Assembly (NCBI GenBank): GCA_037954665.1
Contig: JBBMOL010000248.1
Coordinates: 744,001 to 808,000, forward strand
Length of the DNA stretch: 64,000 nucleotides
Reading direction: 5' to 3'
From: Laguncularia racemosa
Taxonomy: Eukaryota > Streptophyta > Magnoliopsida > Myrtales > Combretaceae
A model generated the notes under the pieces. The model was not told the DNA's origin, did not search any database, and worked only from the letters and a program-made list of their open reading frames with translations. Each line of letters opens with the position of its first letter. Position 1 is the first letter of the stretch. Below are positions 11,389 to 21,319 of the stretch, piece by piece. The translations under genes were made by a program, and so were the position numbers.

Positions 11389-12115
11389 ATGAACAATGCT
11401 AAGGTAGTAAAGTGGTTCCTTAAGACTTTATTTTTCCCAATTTAGAGCCTCTATGGTGATTATTAGTGATAGGAGAACACATTTTTGCAATGTTTAGCTT
11501 GAAAAAGTGTTCAAACACTATGGTGTTGCTCATAGACTAGCTACCTCCTATCATCCTTAAATATGCAGTTAGGCGGAAATTGCCAATAGAGACGTTTAGC
11601 AAATTCTAGAAAAGACCATAGAGCATCATAGGAAGAATTGGTCCATTTAGTTGGATGATGCTCTATAGGCATATTGGACAAATTACAAGACACCTATAGG
11701 AACTACTTCCTATAAACTATTGTGAGAAAGCTTGCCATTTATCCGTGGAAATTGAACACAAAGCCTTTTAGGCCATTAAATTAGCTAACCAAGATTTGTC
11801 TAAGTACTAATAGGAAACTCCAATTAAATGAGCTCGATGAATGACATGCATTAGCATAGGAGAATTCCAAGCTTTATAAGGAGAGAACTAAGAAGTATTG
11901 TAGCCAAAGCATCAAGCGAGGGAGACAATTAAAAGAAGGCAACCATGTCCTACTATACAATTTTCGCTTCCATTTATTCCTAGGAAAACTAAAGTCTAAG
12001 TGGTCTAGTCCTTTCACAATGACTTGCATCTTCTCTTATGGAGTAGTTGAGGTCACACATCCTAAGAAAGGTACCTTTAAGGTAAATGGTTAGAGGTTAA
12101 AGCTCTACCTAGGGG
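11389..12115 (+). pseudogene. Athila-a integrase C-terminal half (decayed)
   Basis: Stop-interrupted translation shows the integrase core: NNAKVVKWFLK (about 11391-11425), ISDRRTHFCN (about 11462-11490, where ISDGG is usual and the Asp is catalytic), GVAHRLATSYHP, AEIANRDV (with the third catalytic acid), and KTPIGTTSY. The C-terminal region then reads ACHLSVEIEHKAF and a basic stretch ending near a VNG-type motif (about 12085). Athila and its relatives have exactly this order. Integrase inserts the retrotransposon cDNA into chromosomes. The N-terminal zinc domain and the rest of pol are missing to the left. Many stops and several frameshifts make it inactive. Confidence 0.8.
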
Positions 12116-13522
12116 GATAAATTGCATCAAATGAAAGGGAGGAGTTTCATCTCCATCCTATGCCAAGTTTGTAAATTTGAGTGAGATTTTGTCAAGCTAA
12201 CGACATAAAAAAAAAAAAACACTTCTTGAGAGGCAACCCAAGCATTAGGTAGCTTAGTGTAGTTCAAATTAAAAAAAAAAAAGAAAAAAGAAGAAGAAGA
12301 ATTAAGCCAATTTTTTTGTGAACTTGCCACGACCACCAAACTGAATGTGTCAAGGCCGTGTTAGGTGCAGTAATGTTCTTCAAACATAAAACCATCATTA
12401 GACATGGGCACGCCAAATTCATTTCAAGGTTATTTTTCAAATTTCAAATTTTTATGAGACTTACATGACTTTTTGACATGTTGTTGCTTAAGTCGTGTCT
12501 ACTTGGATTTTTCACCTTAATTATTTACAAGAGATACATGACCTATCAACGTGACCATGTCAAGGTCATATCTAGAGCATTAAGAGAATTTTAATTATTT
12601 ACAAGAGTTACATGACCTTTAGATAGAGCCATGTCTAAGGTTGTGTTGAGAGTGCCCTATTTTTAATTCTAGATAAGAGTTACATGCCCCCTTAAAACAC
12701 AATCGTATCTAGGACATGTTGAACTTAAATCCTTTATGTTATTTTTCTGGGCATGGACACAAGCTAGACATGCTCGTGTTACCCCAGCGTGTCACCCTTT
12801 ATATAAAAGGGTTAGACACGCACATTAGCACTACCCTACACATCTACATGCTCCTTTCTCCTTAAACACAAACACAATACACATTAACACGTACGCTACA
12901 GTTTGCACCTAGCACCTCATTTCTTTTGGATTTTCTATCAATTTCTTTCTCGCAAGAGGTACGTTTCCTTCTCTTGCTACTCATGTTTTTTTGTTTTCTC
13001 TCTTTTGAGTGTTTCAAACTCGCATTGCATTAGATTTTAGGGTTTGGTTGTTCTTTTCTATTTTTGGCGATATTTGTTGGCTTAGGTAGCTTTTTCATTA
13101 TGAATATCATGTGTAGAAAAGTTAGAACTATGAAATCCCTTTTGTTAATGTTTTGCAAATAGACACAAGGTAAACATGACCATGTCTATTCCAAGATAGG
13201 TCTTGTTCTTCTCTATGTCTAGCATTACTCAATAAATTCATTGGTTTTATGAAAATTCACCTCACACAAGCTTCTTACACATCACATGATTTATAGTAAA
13301 GCCGATTTAGTGTTTAAATTCGCATAATTAGGATAGTTAATCTCAATGTTACCTAGTTACAACCTCATTTGAATCCTTTAGTGCTATTAATACTAGATAG
13401 TTGAATTACATTTGTAAGTCCATTTCCTTATTTATCTAGTATTACATGTGTATCATAGGTGAAATATTTTGACTATTACGTACATTAACCTATGTTGAAG
13501 TGTTTCTTTTCTTTCCTAGAAA
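12116..13522 (+). other. Athila-a spacer between pol and env-like ORF, with repeats and a TATA-like box
   Basis: No ORF is convincing. After the end of pol comes the GAGAGGCAACCCAAG-type sequence usual behind Athila pol (about 12219-12240). Diverged direct repeats of about 70-80 bp, built around 'TTACAAGAGNTACATGACC', occupy about 12520-12720. A TATATAAAA box lies at about 12798-12808, some 700 bp upstream of the env-like ATG. The spacer may hold a splice site or internal promoter for the env-like ORF; this is inference. Confidence 0.5.
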
Positions 13523-14263
13523 ATGGCTTCTAAGCAAAGTTGTGCTAAGTAACCAGCAACGTGAAAATCAGTTAGGAGCATCTATCTCCTTAGTAAGGAC
13601 TTAAACTTCAACTGCTCCCATAGCCTTACCACCACTTGCAGACCATGCTATACTAGAGTTTACGGGGATGGCACATTTGGATAAATATAGGATGCTAAAG
13701 AAGAAAGTATTTAGCCAGACACTTTGTATCAACTAGGATGTTATCCAGAGGCTACAAATGGAAGAAGGGATATGGAAGTTGGTAGGGGTGGGAGCATGGG
13801 AGGCTATTTTCCCTAAGGGCCCTAGTTTATGAGGAATTAACTTTGGAGTTCTTAACTACATATAAATTGGATCATAAAGGGATGTCTTAAGAGTTATAAA
13901 ACTTCTTGAACTTTAGGATAAAATGACAACCTTACCATATTTCAATAGCTGAGTTTAGAATGTGTCTAGAACTATATGATGCCAACTATGTAGACACTAA
14001 AGAGTTTATAGCCTTACCTTACTAATTTCCAAAATGAGTTGCCTACTAGTCTTATTGGGGAAGGATAAGTGATCAAGATATCTATAATCCAAAGACTTCA
14101 AAAGCTTCCCACCTATGTAACCTTATCCATAGAGTAGTCCATTGGTTATTGTCTCATATTATTAATGGAAGGAAAAAGAGTATAGGCACGATATCTACTC
14201 ATGATATTCTCTATCTTTATAGTATAATTGAGAGGTACTCGACTAATTTGGCTATTTTGTTAG
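13523..14263 (+). pseudogene. Athila-a env-like ORF, 5' part (interrupted by hAT-a)
   Basis: The ATG at 13523 (MASKQ...) opens the ORF that follows pol in Athila elements. Stop-interrupted translation gives FTGMAHLDKYRMLKK, YEELTLEFLTTYK and VHWLLSHIINGRKKS followed by DILYLYSIIERYS, a pattern I know from Athila ORF2/env-like proteins. These proteins are of unproven function, and no signal peptide or membrane segment is visible here. The reading frame is broken several times and ends at the hAT insertion. The continuation is at 31951. Confidence 0.72.
14256..14263. repeat. hAT-a target-site duplication, left (8 bp)
   Basis: TTTGTTAG flanks the left inverted end; the right copy at 31951-31958 is TCTGTTAG (7 of 8 identical). 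Eight base pairs is the hAT family duplication length. Confidence 0.75.
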
Positions 14264-14562
14264 CAAGGTTGTCAAACTCATGATTTTACACAGAATTGCC
14301 AGGAGGTTTGTAGAATCGAAACATAGAAATGTAAGTTTTTACAACCTTTGTAAAATAACTTTCAAATATTATAAATTTACTTATAGTAGTCATAAAAAAA
14401 TATAATGGATAATAGAAATAACGAAATTCAACATACATTTTAGTCATAAATCGCAATAAAAATCATAATATAGATAATTAAGTATAAGTTATACAATATA
14501 GATAATCAACCACAAGTCCTAGTAAAAGTTATGAATGCATAAATCATAATACAAAATAATAA

Positions 14563-15928
14563 CTAAAATAAATCATCACAATTTCCACCATTTCTCCCAT
14601 CCATATCACCATCATCATCTGCATCTTCATCATCATTATCTTCATCATCAATGTCAACATCATCATGGGGTATACTACTACCAATGATTTCCATATCTTC
14701 TAATTCCAAATCTTTTGAAGCTCCTATTTGTATTTCAACTTCAACATTATCAATATCATGAATCTCTAAATCATCTTGGCTTAGGGACTTACTTCCAGTA
14801 CTCTCCAAATTCACACAGGCACCAATTTCCTCCTCCTCATTATCATCTTTTTCTTCTCCCCTTACACTTAAAATGATATGCAACACACCCCCATCCTCAT
14901 TTGATGAGTTAAACATATTTTCTTCCCCAACTATCCATTCATCATTAGATGAGAGATCTTCAACAGTGAAAGTAGAAGTGTCATCAATGCATCTTTCTTT
15001 CCTATTTCTTAATTTTAAGTTATGCTTTACAAATACTAAATCATTCATCTTTTGTTGATGCAACCTATTCCTCTTTTTGGTATAGACCTAAAGATAAAAA
15101 AGGTTATATATAACTATATAAGATTGATAATCTTAATAACATATAAAATCAAATAAAAGAACTATTTATACCATACCATTTCAAATGCACTCTAATTACA
15201 CTCATAACCTAAAGAACTATAAGTTAAAACTAGAAAAGAAATAGCAAACTTTTGTAGTTTTAGGCGTTAATCTCTATATGAATCCCACCATTTAGCTGGA
15301 CCTTTTTTGTCTCTTGCTAACCTTGCAGCTTCAATATCAAATAGTCCATTAGCATCCTTAAATATTTCAAGTTGTATATCAATCTTACACCTTTTAGTTG
15401 GATTAAAAGCCATCACTCTATGCAACCATACAATCCAATTTTAACATTAGTATCAACTTTAAAATTAGAACTATAATGGTAATGGGGACTCAAATAATAA
15501 GTTGTAGCATGCAATGGTCTATGAAGTTGAAGCTCTGATTTCTTGTCAATAATTTTGAAGATAGGTCCATAACTGCATTAAATAAATATGATTTTAATTT
15601 ACAAATGAAACTTTAAAATGGACACTAAAGAAAAATATATATATAGCTAATAAGTTAAGATATTATCTTTTCTTCACATTGTTGAAATTTGCTTTAATTT
15701 TCCTCTTAGCACGATTCATTTCTGGATAAATGAAACCCATAGTTGGTTGTTCATTGGAATCCACTAATTTAAGCACTTTAATTAGGGAAGATGCAGCTTT
15801 AAGGCAAATAATAGCATTCTTCCAAAACCTACTATCCAAAACCACTTATTGAATCCGCTTTCCATAACTTATGCTTGAATAATTACATAATTTTTAGTGA
15901 CTTGAAATGAACATTGTCATTAGTGCAC
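14563..15928 (-). pseudogene. hAT-a transposase, C-terminal part (hAT dimerisation region)
   Basis: On the minus strand, 15845-15663 reads FWKNAIICLKAASSLIKVLK and then MGFIYPEMNRAK, typical of plant BED/DUF659-type hAT transposases just before the dimerisation domain. Interrupted translation at about 15420-15180 gives PAKWWDSYRD, LQKFAISFL and GYECN-SAFEM, the hAT dimerisation core. The last open stretch (15063-14563, 166 codons) reads MNDLVFVKHNLKLR and then a strongly acidic tail of alternating D and E runs. Several stops and frameshifts separate the blocks. The N-terminal half lies at 29242-30425 across the Athila-b insertion. The protein would excise and reinsert the element; this copy cannot. 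Confidence 0.83.
15924..15928. repeat. Athila-b target-site duplication, left (TGCAC)
   Basis: TGCAC directly precedes the outer LTR A; the identical pentamer follows LTR D at 29242-29246. A 5-bp duplication is normal for Ty3-gypsy integration. Confidence 0.92.
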
Positions 15929-17561
15929 TGATGGGTGTCGAATCCAACAAAAATAAAACCTACTCCTAGACAATTATATGATTTGCATATAGTGGTGAGT
16001 AGGGTCGAATCCACAGGGATTGGTAAAGATATTTCTATTCAAAGAGAACAATAAGAAAAAGGAAAATGGGGGTTTTGTTTGTGAATCAAATAAAGTAAAA
16101 CAAGGTAAGAAAATCAGATATTGGTAAAAGCCTAGCCAAAGGAATCAAGATGGTTTAATTCTAGGAATTGATCATCGATGCAAATGTTCTCTATTCTTGT
16201 TCTAGATAAATTGGTTATGGTTATTAACAAGCTCTAACAATCTATCTCTCCTTACTTCCTCGATAACCTCGAACAAGCGCTTTGAATTATTTCTCTTATT
16301 GATTAAACAACCCTTAGACAAGCGCTTAGGATTTAATCTATCAATAGCATTAAGATCTAGAGAGACTACCAATTCATGCCAGTAGATTATAAGATAACCT
16401 ATTTAAACATGATCACACACCTCCATAACATGAATTCGATCATCTCTTTTATAACCAAACATGTTATTGCGTCACTAAGACTAGAACAATCAAACAATTA
16501 CGGATTTGACGTGCTAGTTGACAATATATTAACTTGCTAATTGAGTAGAAGAGCTCTATTCATACCAATCAACAAAGATAATAATGACAAAACGATCAGA
16601 AGATATATGAATACCCGAAAGCAAAGAATAGAATAAATACAAGTCAATTAGACCTCACAATTCATGGAGAATTAAACATCTATGACCTTTTAGCTAGAAA
16701 AGTAGCTTAGCTACACATGTTCATCAATAAAACGAAAATAAAAGATAGAAACATAATGAACCCAGTTGCTTGCTCTGCCTCCGCGTTTCCTTCTTCAAGA
16801 TCCAAGATTCCAAGATCAAAAGTTTCAAAAGTTGTCCTGACCCTCTAGGGTTGGCTCTATTTATATTATTAGATGGATAGCATGTGATCTTTTGCTAGCA
16901 AGATACGAAAATATCTTTCCTTTTCCAAGTAGATTTCGAGAAGTGAAGATTCGTCTGCCTGGCACGCCCCAACACACGGCCGTGGATCAAGCCGTGCCAT
17001 CCTCTGTGCATATTCTTCAAGTCTTCATCCGCGCCCAGTGTGAACCACGGTTAGACACACGGCCAGATTTCAAGCCGTGCCTTCATCTGTGCATAATCTT
17101 CAAGTCTTCATCCGTGTCCAGTGTGTACCACGGTTACACCCACGGCTAGATTTCAAGCCGTGCCTTCATCTGGTTGATGTTCCACACTTTCTTCTCATTG
17201 GCACACCTAGCTTCCACCACGGCTTCAAGCACGGTTTATCCCACGGGTTCCACCACGGCCGTGCCTTAAGCCGTGTCTCTCTCTGTTCAAAGTACTCATT
17301 TTTGCCTTCTTGTCCAGTGTGTAACACGGTTTGAACCTTGGCCGTGCCTCAAACCGTGCTTCCTCCGGTGGTGTAATTCCTTGTCTTGATCCAAGTTGTA
17401 GATGACTTGTCCAAAATACTTGAATTAGCATCCTTGACTCCATTTAACCTGATTTATCACGATGATAGGATTAAAGTACCATTTCCTTATGATTTCTATA
17501 AAATCAATAATAATTTAACACAATTTATACTATAAAGATTGAGTATAAAATGGCTCTATCA
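15929..17561 (-). repeat. Athila-b LTR A (3' LTR in element sense)
   Basis: On the plus strand it starts TGATGGGTGTCG and ends GGCTCTATCA. In element sense it begins right after the purine tract GTGGGGGAATT (plus 17562-17572). U3 carries an array of CACGG and CCGTG words (about 16975-17375) and a TATAAATAG-type box near 16856-16866. By eye it groups with LTR D, sharing a small insertion (GTTTCAAAA) near 16822-16830 that LTRs B and C lack. Confidence 0.92.
16970..17375. repeat. CACGG/CCGTG motif array in Athila-b U3 (LTR A copy)
   Basis: The words CACGG, CCGTG and the full palindrome CACGGCCGTG recur about every 20-45 bases. They sit in roughly 80-90-bp modules that also contain CTTCAAGTCTTCATCCG and AAGCCGTGCC. 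The block lies upstream of the LTR TATA box in element sense. Equivalent arrays are in LTR B (about 22345-22735), LTR C (about 26160-26550) and LTR D (about 28655-29045). Confidence 0.8.
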
Positions 17562-18949
17562 AATTCCCCCACACTTAAACTCTTGCTTGTCCTCAAGCAA
17601 TTGCATCAAATCAATTGAGAAATCTATCATAGATTATACAAACTTTCTTTTCATCATTCCAAGCATCTATTCATTTGTAATTCATGACTTGTAGTTTAAT
17701 GTCTACTACTTCAACCCAATTGGTTTCCTGTGATCAAATTACTATGGACAAAATTCAATAGCTAATCTAAACAAAACAAACTTTAATCCTCATGTTTAGC
17801 AAAAGAATTTTTATTCCAAAAGTAAATACTTAATCCACTAAGGAAAAACACCCAATTAAACTTCATTGGACATTAGCAAACATATAATCCTTGCAACATA
17901 AAGTAAAAGCATATAGTATAAGCTCTTTGCTAGATATTCTCCCTTTTATACATCTTTGTTTTATTCAATGAATGTTCACATTCATGTTCTTTTGATTTAT
18001 TCAAGCATCTATTTTGACGGGTTTTTGCTCGCTTCTTTTCATGAACTTTTGCCTTTTTTGCCCTTATCGTTATAGTGAGTTCATTGAGTCGGCAACATCC
18101 CGAGCTCATCACTCAAGTGACCGGGTTTTGAGATACCCCTACGGACTCTTCCTCACTCTAACATTCAAGTTTGAATGCTCTTAACTCAATTAGTTGAATC
18201 ATTGGAGTAATGGCTATGCTTGATTCTTTTTTTTTTTTTTTTTCACTAAGTGTTATGATTGCTTTACAAACAACTTCAAAGAGTATACAGTAGCTAATAT
18301 AACCTAGAAGTAAACTTGTTTATTTTTCACTTAGGGACTCGACTTACTCTTAGACTTCCAATTCTAAAGCTAAATACAAAGTAAATTTGTTTCTTAAAGA
18401 TTTCACTACTTAATTTTAACCATGTATTCTAATCACAGCAGTGGGTGAGTAAATCATTTGAACAAGTCAATTTCACATTTTGTAGATGTTTATTACAACA
18501 TTTAGTACAATCTCTAGATTTCATGATAATTTTGAAAAAATTTGGCTTAAAATTGCTTAAGGACAAACATTCAGTGTATAAGTTAGTTCTCTATTCTCTA
18601 TATTTTATTATCCTCTCCCCCACACTTAGCTTGAACAGTGTCCTCACAGTTCCTAATTCAGCACAATTGAAGAGGAATTAACAACACGAAGGACATTAGA
18701 GAATAAGAGAGAGGAAATATTGGTACTTCCCTGGTACTGGAGTGCTCCCTTTAAGCTCTGGAAAGTGTCATCTAATGATATGTATCCTTGCTGCAGCCGA
18801 TCCAAAGAGTTCAAAACTATACTAAAATCAAAACAAACTAAACTAAAACAAAACAAAACTAAAACAAACCAAAACTAATGCAAAACAAAACTTGTTTTTT
18901 TTTTTACATGGGTTGCCTCCCATGTAGCACCTTTCTTTAACGTCTTTGG
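17562..18949 (-). other. Athila-b 3' untranslated internal region and polypurine tract
   Basis: In element sense this 1.39-kb region follows the gag-protease stop codon. It begins with the ATGGGAGGCAACCCATGT-type hairpin found behind many Athila ORFs (about 18905-18925) and ends in the polypurine tract (plus 17562-17572) next to LTR A. No RT, RNase H or integrase similarity is visible. Near-identical copies occur at 22934-24280 and, inverted, at 24605-25960. The short frames it contains lack proper start codons and are not genes. Confidence 0.78.
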
Positions 18950-21250
18950 CTAGACGTTCCTGGCTAAATATTCGGATAAGGATTTTGATTCCAGCCTTGG
19001 TGCCTGTGGTGATGGGTTAATAACATCTGCAACAAAAACAGGAGATGGGTTAATAGCATCCGTAACAAAAACAGGAGAGATATCGTTAGGATGTTTCATG
19101 GCATCATAAATGTTAAATTTAATCACTTCACCATCAAATTCCATAGTGAGGGTGCCATCATTTACATCGATTTTCGTTTTAGAAGTCTTAAGGAATGGTC
19201 GCCCTAATAATATCAGTGATGAAGTATGAGAATCACTATCGTCCATGTCAAGCACATAAAAATCAGCAGGAAAAACCAACCCATTGACTTGAACTAAAAC
19301 ATCCTCTAGAACTCCCTTAGGATAAACATTGGACCTATCAGCAAGTTGAATAATAATGCCCGTTTCCTTTAAAGGACCAACATTTAAATGTTGATAAATA
19401 GACAAAGGCATGACATTGATAGAAGCTCCTAGATTACACATGGCTTTAGCGATTCCAAGACTACCTATTTTGCAAGGAATGGCGAACATACCTGGGTCCT
19501 TACATTTAGGAGGAAGCTTCTTCTGAATAATAGCTGAAACATTTTCACTCACACTAATCTTTTCATTGCCTTTCAACTTCCTTTTGTTAGTGCACAAGTC
19601 CTTGAGGAATCTAGCATAGTGCGGTATTTGCTTAATTGCATCAAGTAAAGGAATATTTACCTCGACTTTACGAAACGTTTCCAGAATCTCTTTTTCTTCC
19701 GCTTCCTTCTTGGATTTCGCTAATCTGGAGGGGAAAGGAGGTGGTATCAATGTGACCTTCGATGGCTCATCTAGAGACTTGCTAATCTGGTCGCCCTGCT
19801 GGCTCGGAGTCGAAGTCTCTTTCTTGGTCTCTTCCTCAAGATTAGACGGATTTCCTTTCTTATTTGATCCCTGCAATTCTGTTCCACTTCTCAAGGTAAT
19901 TGCATTAACGCTTTGCTTCGGGTTTGTAATAGTTTGAGAAGGTAACTTACCTTGAGTTTCTAACCTGTTTACGACTGAAGCAAGTTGGCTTACCTGATTC
20001 TCCAAGTTTTGAATGCTTTGCTTTGTTTCCTCCTGAAATTGTTTGGTATTAACAGCTCGAGACTTAACAATATCCTCAAGGGGCATACCTGAAGTAGAAG
20101 GAGCTTGGGGTACGTGGTGTGATGGCTTAGGCTGGAATTGTTGGAAACTTTGTGGGTTATTGCCATATCGGAAGTTAGGATGATCCCTCCATCCATTATT
20201 GTAAGTATTCGAGTAGGGGTCATACTTCCTTTGCGGTTGTCCTGGAAATCCGCCTACAGCATTGGCGTGTTCATGATTGTCATCTTGCAATGTGGGGCAC
20301 ATGTCGGTCGGATGATTAGGAGCAGCGCAAATTCCACAAGCCTTCACCTGCTGCGTTTTTCCAAGAGCTAGCTGCTGCACAAGGGAGGTAAGATTAGAAA
20401 TTTGATGTTCAAGGTTAGACACATTTACCTCATTTACCTTCCTTGAAGATGTATCATGCCTATACCCAAATTGTTGCGAATTGGCAGCCATAATGGAGAT
20501 CAATTCCCTAGCTTGACCAGGGGTTTTGTTTACTATGGCGCCTCCACTTGCAACATCCATCATCTTCCTCTCCATCGGAAGTAGGCCCTCGTAGAGATAT
20601 TGGATGAGGAGTTGTTCGGATATCCCATGTTGTGGGCAGCTTGCACACAGTTGCTTGAACCTTTCCCAATACTCATGAAGAGTCTCGGTGTCCCTTTGTT
20701 TTATACCACAAATTTCTCTTCTTATACCAGCGGCTCTAGATGCGGGGAAGAATTTGTCCAAGAAGAGCCTTACCATATCTGTCCAAGTGGTGATAGAACC
20801 TGGAGGCAAATAAAACAACCAATCTTTAGCTTTAGTACTTAAAGAAAATGGAAAAGCACGTAGCTTGATTTGATCGTCAGTTATTCCTTGCGGCCTCATA
20901 CTAGAACACACTATATGGAACTCTTTCAAATGCTTATGAGGATCTTCATTCTCAAGACCATGAAATGTAGGTAGCAGATGTATCAACCCAGATTTCAATT
21001 CGAATTCCACGGCTAGTTCGGGGTAGTGAATACAAAGTGGTTGTTGATTCACATCCGGTGCAGCCAACTCCCTTAAGGTTCTCTCGAGATTTGCCATGTC
21101 GTCCTCTTTTTCAGAATCAAGGGATGAATTAGACAAGTCCGATACTAAGTTCGGTCCGGAGGATGATCTAGCTTCTTGTCGCAGCCTCTTTAGAGTCTTC
21201 TCAATCTCCGGATTATAAGTTAGTTCACCTATCTGAGAAGAACGAGTCAT
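18950..21250 (-). CDS. Athila-b gag-protease polyprotein (open, protease Asp replaced)
   Basis: An open frame of 766 codons runs from the ATG at 21250 (MTRSSQIGELTYNPEIEK). The longer upstream reading passes through the PBS and LTR and is not the natural start. The gag domain (about residues 110-260) has AFPFSLSTKAKDWLFYLPPG and HEYWERFKQLCASCPQHGIS, typical of Athila capsid proteins. A CX2CX4HX4C zinc knuckle (CGICAAPNHPTDMC) lies near residues 303-316, and a glutamine- and serine-rich linker follows. The aspartic-protease fold is at about residues 577-693. Its active triad, normally D-L-G, reads N-L-G (plus 19433-19435 ATT, AAT on the coding strand), so the protease should be dead. There is no RT or integrase downstream. 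Gag would form virus-like particles in the cytoplasm; mobilisation would need partner enzymes. Confidence 0.88.
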   Translation of the reverse strand: MTRSSQIGELTYNPEIEKTLKRLRQEARSSSGPNLVSDLSNSSLDSEKEDDMANLERTLRELAAPDVNQQPLCIHYPELAVEFELKSGLIHLLPTFHGLENEDPHKHLKEFHIVCSSMRPQGITDDQIKLRAFPFSLSTKAKDWLFYLPPGSITTWTDMVRLFLDKFFPASRAAGIRREICGIKQRDTETLHEYWERFKQLCASCPQHGISEQLLIQYLYEGLLPMERKMMDVASGGAIVNKTPGQARELISIMAANSQQFGYRHDTSSRKVNEVNVSNLEHQISNLTSLVQQLALGKTQQVKACGICAAPNHPTDMCPTLQDDNHEHANAVGGFPGQPQRKYDPYSNTYNNGWRDHPNFRYGNNPQSFQQFQPKPSHHVPQAPSTSGMPLEDIVKSRAVNTKQFQEETKQSIQNLENQVSQLASVVNRLETQGKLPSQTITNPKQSVNAITLRSGTELQGSNKKGNPSNLEEETKKETSTPSQQGDQISKSLDEPSKVTLIPPPFPSRLAKSKKEAEEKEILETFRKVEVNIPLLDAIKQIPHYARFLKDLCTNKRKLKGNEKISVSENVSAIIQKKLPPKCKDPGMFAIPCKIGSLGIAKAMCNLGASINVMPLSIYQHLNVGPLKETGIIIQLADRSNVYPKGVLEDVLVQVNGLVFPADFYVLDMDDSDSHTSSLILLGRPFLKTSKTKIDVNDGTLTMEFDGEVIKFNIYDAMKHPNDISPVFVTDAINPSPVFVADVINPSPQAPRLESKSLSEYLARNV

Positions 21251-21274
21251 ACAAGAATAGAAATAAATTTGACA

Positions 21275-21296
21275 CCAATCCCCGGCAACGGCGCCA
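21275..21296 (-). other. Athila-b primer-binding site (tRNA-Asp type)
   Basis: Minus-strand TGGCGCCGTTGCCGGGGATT is complementary to the 3' end of plant tRNA-Asp. It lies 23 nt inside LTR B and 24 nt before the gag ATG. This identifies LTR B as the 5' LTR serving the gag-protease ORF. Confidence 0.9.
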
Positions 21297-21319
21297 AATC
21301 CGTTGAAGGAAATAAAATT

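Larger units (their letters stand above)
11389..14263 (+). mobile_element. Athila-a, first segment: integrase, spacer, start of env-like ORF
   Basis: This is the left surviving part of an old plus-strand Athila-type Ty3-gypsy element. It starts abruptly inside the integrase at the MULE junction and continues through a spacer to the env-like ORF, where hAT-a inserted. The bases TTTGTTAG at 14256-14263 are the left copy of the hAT target duplication. The element resumes at 31951. All reading frames are heavily interrupted, so this is the oldest layer of the nest. Confidence 0.8.
14264..15928 (-). mobile_element. hAT-a DNA transposon, C-terminal segment
   Basis: The left inverted end at 14264-14279 contains GTTGTCAAACTC, whose exact complement occurs at 31935-31946 in the right end. 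The segment carries the 3' half of the transposase gene and stops at the Athila-b insertion. Removing Athila-b and one TGCAC copy gives a continuous element of about 4.37 kb, a normal size for an autonomous hAT element. Confidence 0.82.

Noticed and set aside
16892..17334. Overlapping 85-codon ORFs with repeated peptides in the LTRs
   Set aside because: The peptide repeats follow from the CACGG/CCGTG DNA modules; they lie in U3 and start without regard to any ATG context.
17930..18112. 60-codon lysine-rich minus-strand ORF repeated at 23303-23485
   Set aside because: Lies in the Athila-b 3' UTR, is disrupted in the inverted copy, and resembles no protein.
18445..18681. 78-codon plus-strand ORF repeated at 23817-24053 and inverted at 24873-25109
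   Set aside because: Conservation only reflects the repeated Athila-b 3' UTR; the frame starts with GTG and is antisense to the element.
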